A DNA stretch of 7,818 bases from Candidatus Zipacnadia bacterium (lineage in GTDB: Bacteria > Armatimonadota > Zipacnadia > Zipacnadales > Zipacnadaceae), in the NCBI GenBank assembly GCA_029821215.1, contig JALGTV010000075.1:1-7818 (forward strand), read 5' to 3'. Positions within the stretch are counted from its first letter, which is position 1. Every line of letters begins with the position of its first letter. The notes below the pieces were generated by a model. That model was not told where the DNA came from. It did not search any database and saw only the letters and a list, made by a program, of their open reading frames with translations. Below are positions 1 through 5,729 of the stretch, piece after piece. The position numbers were made by a program, and so were the translations under genes.

Positions 1-1
1 G

Positions 2-433
2 GAAGGCTCGCAGATAGCCCGCGCCCTGGCGGCTGCCGACTTGACCTTCAGTTATCACAATCACTATTGGGAACTGCAAAAACAAAATCATCGCACTGGA
101 CTGCAAATTCTGCTGGAGGACAGCGACCCTGAGGTATTTTTCTTCGAGATTGATACTTACTGGATTCAGTATGCCGGCGGCGACCCTGCTGCTTGGATCC
201 GAAAAATGAAGGGCCGTATCCCGCTGGTGCATCTTAAAGACATGGGAATTCGCGACACTGAGCCTACTACCTTTGAGATAGGGGAGGGGAACCTGAACTG
301 GCCGGCAGTACTACAAGCCTGCCAGGAAGCCGGGGTACAATGGTATATCGTGGAACAAGACTGGTGCCCTGGAGATCCATTTGCTAGCATTGCCACCAGC
401 TATCGCAACCTCCGTGGGATGGGTCTGACTTAG
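2..433 (+). CDS. Sugar phosphate isomerase/epimerase (AP endonuclease 2-like TIM barrel), C-terminal half, 5' end outside window
   Basis: The frame is open from the left edge, so the first 143 visible residues are the C-terminal half of a protein whose family is usually about 250-300 residues. An internal TTG at 41 is not a credible start, because residues before it (IARALAAAD) read naturally into the FSYHNH motif. Seen motifs: FSYHNHYWEL at about residues 16-25, FFFEIDTYWIQYAGGDP around 47-63, the VHLKDM strand near 76-81, GEGNLNW near 95-101, and IVEQDW near 116-121. This order is typical of the xylose isomerase-like/AP endonuclease 2 superfamily (PF01261 type), in which the Glu of the FEID strand, the His of the VHLKD strand and the Glu of the final IVEQD strand belong to a divalent-metal site. 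Family members interconvert keto- and aldo-sugars or epimerise sugar derivatives in the cytoplasm, often in inositol or sugar catabolism. The substrate cannot be read from this fragment. Its stop lies two bases from the converging SOD remnant. Confidence 0.9.
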   Translation, partial: EGSQIARALAAADLTFSYHNHYWELQKQNHRTGLQILLEDSDPEVFFFEIDTYWIQYAGGDPAAWIRKMKGRIPLVHLKDMGIRDTEPTTFEIGEGNLNWPAVLQACQEAGVQWYIVEQDWCPGDPFASIATSYRNLRGMGLT

Positions 434-435
434 GG

Positions 436-672
436 CTATTCATCTCGGACGGCCGCCAGGCGAGTGGCGACATCGTCCCAGTTGATGACGGTGAAGAAGC
501 CCTCGGTGAACTCAGCCCGGCGGTTCTGGTACTGCAGGTAATAAGCGTGTTCCCATACATCCAGCACGAGGATCGGAGTTACGCCCCACTGGGCTAGATT
601 CTCGTGCTTTTCGGCTTGCAGAATCACCAGTTGCGAGCGCAGCGGCTGCCAGGCCAGCAGCCGCGCTGACAT
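436..672 (-). pseudogene. Fe/Mn superoxide dismutase, C-terminal remnant
   Basis: A 78-residue frame matches only the C-terminal domain of Fe/Mn superoxide dismutases, which are normally about 200 residues. Seen: ILQAEKHENLAQWGVTPILV, then DVWEHAYYLQYQNRR, then FFTVINWDDVATRL. The DVWEHAYY stretch fits the family signature D-x-[WF]-E-H-[STA]-[FY]2; Asp38 and His42 would be two of the four metal ligands. The two N-terminal His ligands are missing. Similarity begins at LLAWQP, about four codons after the ATG, where intact enzymes have a GSGW..L turn, and an in-frame TGA lies just upstream at 682-684. A second minus-strand frame (715 to about 660) reads HHSETLELM, faintly like the ETLELHH segment at the start of SODs, so an internal deletion with frameshift may have joined both ends. 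As it stands the product cannot form a full active site. The alternative, a real short protein, is unlikely. Confidence 0.85.
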
Positions 673-771
673 CGCTGACCATCAATTCCAGGGTCTCACT
701 GTGGTGCAGTATCACAAGAGCAGCAGAGGGTCAGTGAACTCCTCGTATGTATCTGGCTTTATGTCAGTAAC

Positions 772-882
772 CTACTCAATGATCGCCTTGGTATGTTCGA
801 CTATGCCTTTGACGCCTGCTTGCATCTTGAGTTGTTCGTAGGCGTCCTTGTCGTTCAGATATGCATGGATGGGACATAGCAC
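772..882 (-). pseudogene. Orphan C-terminal coding remnant, unidentified
   Basis: A minus-strand frame reads 36 residues of natural-looking protein ending in a TAG, including PIHAYLNDKDAYEQLKM and GVKGIVEHTKAIIE. Composition (charged, amphipathic, helix-like) suggests the real C-terminus of a lost gene rather than chance. There is no ATG or ribosome binding site at the beginning; a GTG at 882 is the only early start, and the sequence just beyond it (891-912) looks like an insertion sequence end. I infer a gene whose upstream part was removed or displaced by the neighbouring element. I do not recognise the family. A chance open frame remains possible at this length. Confidence 0.3.
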
Positions 883-890
883 CTGCCTAG

Positions 891-912
891 GAGCCTGTCG
901 GAGAACTTCTTG
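891..912. repeat. Possible left terminal end of the IS1182-type element
   Basis: The stretch gagcctgtcggagaactt lies about 35 bases before the transposase start, the usual place for the left inverted repeat of such elements, and it resembles the GAG-CTGTC-type ends of IS1182/IS5-like elements. No matching reverse complement was found before 1706, so the right end is absent or lost and the call rests on position and resemblance only. Confidence 0.3.
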
Positions 913-944
913 CCTGCGCCCAAATATATTATGATGTGGGTATC

Positions 945-1352
945 ATGAAAAGATTTAGAGACTATGTCCCCGATCAGCAGCTGCTACTGCCGCCTGACTT
1001 CAATGACTGGCTGGAAGAGGGGCATCTGGCCTATTTTATCCGTGACGTGGTCAGGGAGCTGGATCTTTCGGCGATCTACGACGATTACCACTCTGACCGC
1101 GGAGGGCAGCCGGCTTACGATCCCCAGATGATGGTTAGCCTGCTTTTGTATGGCTATTGTGCGGGTATGCCCAGCTCCCGAAAGATTGAAAAGGCCACCT
1201 ACGAGCAGGTGCCTTTCCGGGTGCTTACCGCCAACCAGCATCCCGACCACGATACCATCTGCACCTTCCGGCAGCGCCATCTGGAGGCGCAGGCAAGCGG
1301 GGCGACGAGGACGCTGAGGGGGATGATACGCCGGAAGCTACTGGGCCCCTGA
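945..1352 (+). pseudogene. IS1182-family transposase, N-terminal fragment
   Basis: The product starts MKRFRDYVPDQQLLLPP and continues through DWLEEGHLAYFI, VRELDLSAIYDDY, YDPQMMVSLLLYGYC, SSRKIE and TFRQRHLEA. This is the conserved N-terminal domain (DUF772/PF05598 type) of IS1182-family DDE transposases, which total roughly 450-550 residues. Similarity ends at residue 115; the last 20 residues (QASGATRT onward) look unrelated, and the frame stops at 1352. The catalytic DDE domain is missing, so the protein cannot transpose. A different frame beginning at 1289 reads AGKRGDED, reminiscent of the (G)KRGDE segment that follows later in this family, so the break is probably an internal deletion with frameshift. 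I chose ATG 945 over GTG 936 because family members begin at MKRFR; no clear Shine-Dalgarno sequence is visible. An AT-rich tatatt at 925-930 could be a relic -10 box. Confidence 0.85.
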
Positions 1353-1414
1353 ACCGCGACAGTGCTATTGTGCAAATTCATAACGACCATTGGGCCGGTA
1401 TTCCGACAGACTAG
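1289..1414 (+). pseudogene. Possible out-of-frame continuation of the transposase remnant
   Basis: In the frame two bases from the transposase frame, 41 codons read AGKRGDEDAEGDDTPEA, then LNRDSAIVQIHNDHWAGIP, and stop at a double TAG. The first seven residues resemble the GKRGDE segment of IS1182 transposases. The rest is not recognisable. It may be leftover transposase after a deletion of about 60 codons, or chance. Confidence 0.25.
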
Positions 1415-1706
1415 TAGCTGTAACATTCACGCCATACAGTCCCCTATGGGTCTTCTCGGAGACAAGTTAATGGCGGCGGGCGGCAGTCCTCAATCCCAGA
1501 TTGAGAACTTGACTGCTTCAGGAGCGCCCATACGCGGACCAGCTTGTCGAGACGCAACAAAGTTCACTAAGCGGAAAGAGGAATAGGACAGCCAGCGGAT
1601 TGGGGAGACTTCCGTCTTCCACCACTAGGTTCATCTGGGCCGGGGCACGGCGGGCAATAGACGCGAACAACCGGCTGCAGTGGAAGTGGAGCTGGCTGGC
1701 ACCGCA
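1353..1706. other. Gene-free stretch between the transposase remnant and the large minus-strand gene
   Basis: About 350 bases hold no convincing gene. A plus-strand frame at 1362-1586 has no coding-like composition, no ribosome binding site and no recognisable motif. A minus-strand frame continues 62 codons past the stop of the large gene but looks like chance. The only structure seen is the hairpin at 1485-1509. No T-rich intrinsic terminator follows the large gene's stop at 1707, so how its transcript ends is not visible. Confidence 0.6.
1485..1509. repeat. Hairpin, 11-bp arms with one mismatch, CCA loop
   Basis: agtcctcaatc and gattgagaact are reverse complements except for one position and are separated by only three bases. 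Neither side is followed by a T run, so it is not a standard intrinsic terminator. It lies about 200 bases downstream of the minus-strand gene stop and could protect or end that transcript, or be a relic of a mobile element. Confidence 0.55.
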
Positions 1707-4700
1707 TCAAATCTCCAGGGCATCCGCATAGACCAGTCGCCGACCAGTTTCCAACCGCAGTGCAGTTAGAATGCCAGCCTGCACATTATCGGTGAACAGC
1801 AGCTCGTACTCCTTGATTATCAGTCGGAAGCGCTGCGATCCGCGTTGGGCGGGGAGGGTTACCGTGCCGCTCCAGGTGGGCATGCGCCGAATACCCTTCT
1901 GTCGTTGAAGGGTAAAGACCTCGTCAGAAGCCGGCATCCATCCTGGGGCCCCGGACGACTTCGGCAATTTCTTCTGGACGCTGACCTCCATTTGGCTGCC
2001 CCCGCTTCCGACGTCAGAAGCCGCGTAGGTCGGCCCGGTTATGGTCACGGTGAGCTTGGTCTGGTCGCGCGAATCGAAGACGACGGTAGCCGAACGGTCG
2101 GGCGCGAGCTGGGCGAAGTCAGCCAGAACTACTCCGGAGAGCTTAACATCTGCCTGGGGGCCCTTGACCGACATAGGTTGATAGCGCGCCAGAGCCATAC
2201 GCACGAAGGGGAAGTAAGCCTCGCCGGGGTCAATCTCAATATCGCAGTACCACAACTGGCGGTTTTCGTCGTAGCCGACCTGGTGACCAGCCACTGCCAC
2301 AGTTATACCGGGCATCTCCTCCAGGGTCAGGCCAGACTCCGTAGTTTCTGCCAATGTAAACGCATCCAGTGGCGGAGCTGCGCTACTCACTGCAGCCGAC
2401 TTCCACAAGGGATCCTGCCCCCACAAGGTCACGTGCCGGGCCAGACGCTCCGTGTCTATCGCAACCCTTAGCATGGTGAGTACCCGCTGCTGCGGGGGCT
2501 GATACAGGACCACTCCCAGCAGCTCCCCGTCCCCTGAGGAGTACCAGGGCCGCTCCAGATATACGCGGAGGCCACCACCAGTCCGCGTGCTGACTAACTC
2601 CTTTGCAGTCTTATCGCGTTTCCAGCCAAAAGTAGGTATGACGTACAACACTTTCGGCGGTGAGGGGCGGGCGGAGCTGAGCACATCTACTGCCGTCTCC
2701 TGAGAGGTGCGAGTTAGATCAAGCTTGCCAGTAGTCACATCGTCGGGGTCAAAGTACTCGCGGAAGCGGCTGGTAGCGACCGCTGTGTACTTTACCCGGC
2801 GGTACTTGGTATCACCGAATTCATGACGCCGCTGAATGTCTATATTCGTGTCTTCCGGTTGCACCGGTACCTCGCCCACATCTGCCTTCCCTGAAAGTGT
2901 ACCGGGTCGGGGTTCGGTAAGCGCATCAATTGGCTCCTCCCACTCGGCCTGGATGTCCAGCTTCGCCGTACTCTTCCCACTGATGGGCATCTGGTCGAGG
3001 AGGGTGGCATAAGTGGCACCGATTTCCTTGGAAGCAGTAGGGTGTTGCCACTTGGGGATTATTAGGGGCTGCTGCACGGCGTGGACGACCACGATGCGAC
3101 GGTGGGGCGTAAGCATCCAGTGCCGGCCGTCTTCGGCTTCCTCTTTGAGTTGGGTGACCTGCTTGACCTGGACCTGGCTCAGGTTGACTTGAGTCATCCA
3201 CTGGGGCATCTTTTGTGTCTCGTGCAATTGCCGGAACACCTGCATCCTCTGCGCCTTGGGCAGCTGGGCCTGTCGGATAGCCGGTGCCGCTATCCCCTCA
3301 GTGATCCAGCGCCACACCCCCAGGCGGGGCAGCTCTTGGCGCGCGGTGTAGGTGCTGATGATAATCTCACCGGTTTCTGCCTTGGGCAGAGGCACATATA
3401 GCACTCGGCGTTCGTGAACGAAAACGGCCTCAGTTTTGCCATCGGGATGCTCATACAGCCGCAGGTGGAAGGGCTTTAGGTTCGGCCACGTACCGTCAAA
3501 GGGAATCCGCAGGACCTGCTCCGGGGCGTCCTCGCCCGCAAATAGTGGCTTGAACCGGATGAGGACCCCCTTGGCCAGGGGGTCGGGTAGGTACGGTATT
3601 TCCAGTTGAGCAACGTCGTAGGCATCTGCCAGCGACTTATCCCGGTTGACAATCAGGTTGTAGGTGGCGGCATCGCCCTTCATGCCTTCGGGGCCGTCGA
3701 ACATCCCGTGCGTTTCGGCCATCAACTGTGAAGTCTTCGGTGGAGCCGCATGGCGCTGCGAGCGTTCCTGCCCGACAACGTTGTCCTTCGACGGGTTATC
3801 ATTGAAGCTGCGGATTACCATTCGTTCCACAGACTCACCCGGCGAGTCCGCCAGCTCGGTGCGCGGCACCAGTACGGGAGCGGCCAGTGGCTGGTGGCGG
3901 AAATAGGTAAGTGAGTCAGTGGCGGCTGAGTCGTCGGCTTCCTCCAGAGAGAGGCTATTACCGGCCAGGTCTACAGCGCGGGCCCGCAGGCGATATTCAC
4001 TGCCAAAGCGTAGCCGGGGTAAAGAACCCTCCGCGGCCGCGAAACTGGCCTCCAAACCAAAGGCCGGCGTCGGCGGGCCAGAGTCTTCTGATTCTACAGC
4101 CCTTCCCGGCCGCGGTGCGCACAGGCTCCAGCCTTGCCAGCGGAACAACACTTCGTGTACGCGCAGGTCGGAGGAGCCGTCCGGTGCCTCAGTGGCCGCC
4201 GTAGATACCCAGCCTTCATCCTCAAGGGTCAGTTTCAATCCCGATTCGGTGAACCGGTAGGTACCTACCCGGCGACATAGCGAGTGCCACTGGTCACTGG
4301 CGGCGTCCCACACATCCGGCCGGTAGCCTCGGACGAGATCCTCAGCATAAAGGGATAGGTCGTCGTCCCGCTTCTGGACGACCGCCAGGTTAAGAGCAGC
4401 AGAACGCTGCAGGATGTTGGCCAAGTTGACGGCCCGATTGACGCGGGCCACCCAAATACCCGCGGAGCGCAGCGCAGGTAAGGCCGCTTCCTCGGGCTCC
4501 GGCTCGGCCGCTATTTCGCTTTCTTCTGCCGCTTCTCCGGCAACTTTCAACCGCGGGGCGGTCCCCAAGGCTCGGGTCTGGAGCGTTCGGGCCTGGAGTC
4601 TCAGCGCGGGCGTTAGAGTCACTTTGGTCGCCAGGTCCATAGTCTTGAGCGCTGCCCCGTCCACGTCGAATTGGCCCACTTCGAAAAGCTCGTCGTCATC

Positions 4701-5714
4701 AAGCCGTAACATGCCGTCGCGAAGGTCACCACCCGCGGGGCCAGGTCGAGCGCGGAAGACCTGCTTGGTGAGCACACAGTAAGTCCGCGGCGTCACGTCG
4801 CTGTGATCCGTACCCAGCTCTGAGTTCCACTGGGGCAAGACGCGGACAGTACCAGCGCCTACCAGAGCCGGATCAAAAGGCACTTCCAGGTCAATCACTA
4901 ATCCTAATCGCCGCATCAACTGTGGGTAGGCACCCAGAGAAGACAGGATGCGGTGAAAATCAATGGACTCGACCAACTGATGCACGTTGGGCATCGCCGC
5001 CCGTCTGAGAAGCTGGGGGTGGTGGAAAGCCTTGACCTGCTGGAAATCAACCGTCGCCGGCTCAACACCGGCCAGTGGAGCGGTAGGTTGGGCTTTGGCA
5101 GCCTTGCCCAAAACGGCTCGCCTGGAAGTTGGTGCCTCGTAGCTGGGGTTCTGGACGGCTTTGAGCGGGGCAGTCCGAATGCGACTGGTAAGTGCGCTGG
5201 AGATCTGGGCACTACGCTCGGGGGGCACCGCAATGTGCTGAAACAGTTGGCGTACGCCCTGTAAACGCTGATTTTCGGGCGTCAGCCGCGGGATATTGAC
5301 CGGTGATTCAATAGCAACGTTGGTATACACTTCTTTCAGTCGCGACATCACATTGCGAATGGGGAAGGAGTGAATGAGGCGCTTGGACAGGTCGGGGAAC
5401 TGGTACGGCTTGACATAGGTGTCTGCGTCAAACAGGTTCCCCCACAGCTCAGCAGGCGGCGGATCGTCCGGTGAGGGGATGCGTACCGCCGGCATCGCTG
5501 GCCGGCCCGCAAATTCGACAGAGAACTGGATTTCCCCTACCTGCTCTGGCCAGGTCAGAAAATCTGGGAACTGGGACAGCGTAGGGTGAGCGCCTTCATC
5601 GGTTTGCAAGCGCGGCGAGACAAAGACCGATAGCTGCACCCGTGCGTCGTCGGCTCCCGGCCCACCAGTGACGCCATTAGGTAAGGCTGTCCACATTACG
5701 CTCTGTTTTTTCAT
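1707..5714 (-). CDS. Very large uncharacterised protein (about 1335 residues) with central Ig/fibronectin-like segment and conserved-looking C-terminal block
   Basis: I do not recognise a named family and assign no reaction. ATG 5714 (MKKQSVMW) is chosen because GAAAGG ends nine bases before it; ATG 5723 sits directly on that site and TTG 5735 overlaps the previous gene. No signal peptide or transmembrane helix is visible, so the product is probably cytoplasmic or exported by a dedicated machine. In order: QLSVFVSPRL (27-36) and FPDFLTWP (49-56); a basic, Ala-rich linker (about 170-220); an acidic Glu/Ala linker (about 393-413); an Ig/Fn3-like strand pair YRLRARAVDLAGNS (574-587); RRIVVVHAVQQP (872-883); FGDTKYRR...SRFREYF (966-988); YVIPTFGW (1024-1031); RVYLERPWYSSGDGE (1050-1064); YFPFVRMALARYQP (1167-1180); LADFAQLAPDR (1197-1207); and a C-terminal KEYELLF...RRLVYADALEI. 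The dense aromatic/charged motifs look strongly constrained. It is the second gene of a coupled pair. A structural or scaffold role is inference from size and modularity only. Confidence 0.85.
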   Translation of the reverse strand: MKKQSVMWTALPNGVTGGPGADDARVQLSVFVSPRLQTDEGAHPTLSQFPDFLTWPEQVGEIQFSVEFAGRPAMPAVRIPSPDDPPPAELWGNLFDADTYVKPYQFPDLSKRLIHSFPIRNVMSRLKEVYTNVAIESPVNIPRLTPENQRLQGVRQLFQHIAVPPERSAQISSALTSRIRTAPLKAVQNPSYEAPTSRRAVLGKAAKAQPTAPLAGVEPATVDFQQVKAFHHPQLLRRAAMPNVHQLVESIDFHRILSSLGAYPQLMRRLGLVIDLEVPFDPALVGAGTVRVLPQWNSELGTDHSDVTPRTYCVLTKQVFRARPGPAGGDLRDGMLRLDDDELFEVGQFDVDGAALKTMDLATKVTLTPALRLQARTLQTRALGTAPRLKVAGEAAEESEIAAEPEPEEAALPALRSAGIWVARVNRAVNLANILQRSAALNLAVVQKRDDDLSLYAEDLVRGYRPDVWDAASDQWHSLCRRVGTYRFTESGLKLTLEDEGWVSTAATEAPDGSSDLRVHEVLFRWQGWSLCAPRPGRAVESEDSGPPTPAFGLEASFAAAEGSLPRLRFGSEYRLRARAVDLAGNSLSLEEADDSAATDSLTYFRHQPLAAPVLVPRTELADSPGESVERMVIRSFNDNPSKDNVVGQERSQRHAAPPKTSQLMAETHGMFDGPEGMKGDAATYNLIVNRDKSLADAYDVAQLEIPYLPDPLAKGVLIRFKPLFAGEDAPEQVLRIPFDGTWPNLKPFHLRLYEHPDGKTEAVFVHERRVLYVPLPKAETGEIIISTYTARQELPRLGVWRWITEGIAAPAIRQAQLPKAQRMQVFRQLHETQKMPQWMTQVNLSQVQVKQVTQLKEEAEDGRHWMLTPHRRIVVVHAVQQPLIIPKWQHPTASKEIGATYATLLDQMPISGKSTAKLDIQAEWEEPIDALTEPRPGTLSGKADVGEVPVQPEDTNIDIQRRHEFGDTKYRRVKYTAVATSRFREYFDPDDVTTGKLDLTRTSQETAVDVLSSARPSPPKVLYVIPTFGWKRDKTAKELVSTRTGGGLRVYLERPWYSSGDGELLGVVLYQPPQQRVLTMLRVAIDTERLARHVTLWGQDPLWKSAAVSSAAPPLDAFTLAETTESGLTLEEMPGITVAVAGHQVGYDENRQLWYCDIEIDPGEAYFPFVRMALARYQPMSVKGPQADVKLSGVVLADFAQLAPDRSATVVFDSRDQTKLTVTITGPTYAASDVGSGGSQMEVSVQKKLPKSSGAPGWMPASDEVFTLQRQKGIRRMPTWSGTVTLPAQRGSQRFRLIIKEYELLFTDNVQAGILTALRLETGRRLVYADALEI

Positions 5715-5723
5715 ACTGAGCAT

Positions 5724-5729
5724 CCTTTC
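5724..5729 (-). promoter_or_regulatory. Ribosome binding site GAAAGG that decides the start of the 1335-residue gene
   Basis: On the minus strand GAAAGG precedes ATG 5714 by nine bases. The TGA stop of the upstream gene (5730-5728) overlaps the first two bases of this site, so ribosomes ending the first gene are positioned on the start region of the second. This supports translational coupling. Confidence 0.7.

Noticed and set aside
41..433. TTG at 41 as the real start of the isomerase
   Set aside because: The upstream codons continue the protein naturally to the window edge, and a half-length TIM barrel would not fold.
931..946. Short palindrome atgat...atcat around the transposase start
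   Set aside because: Five-base arms are expected by chance.
1362..1586. Plus-strand 74-codon open frame in the gap
   Set aside because: It has no ribosome binding site, no recognisable motif and non-coding-like composition, in an area of decayed DNA.
1518..1709. Possible stop-codon readthrough (TGA) of the 1335-residue protein, with 62 further open codons in frame
   Set aside because: A run of this length without a stop is not rare in GC-rich DNA, no selenocysteine-type hairpin is evident right after the TGA, and the RRLVYADALEI ending looks like a natural C-terminus.
1845..2471. Plus-strand 208-codon open frame
   Set aside because: It lies fully antisense within the motif-rich C-terminal block of the large minus-strand gene, shows no recognisable motif and has shadow-like composition.
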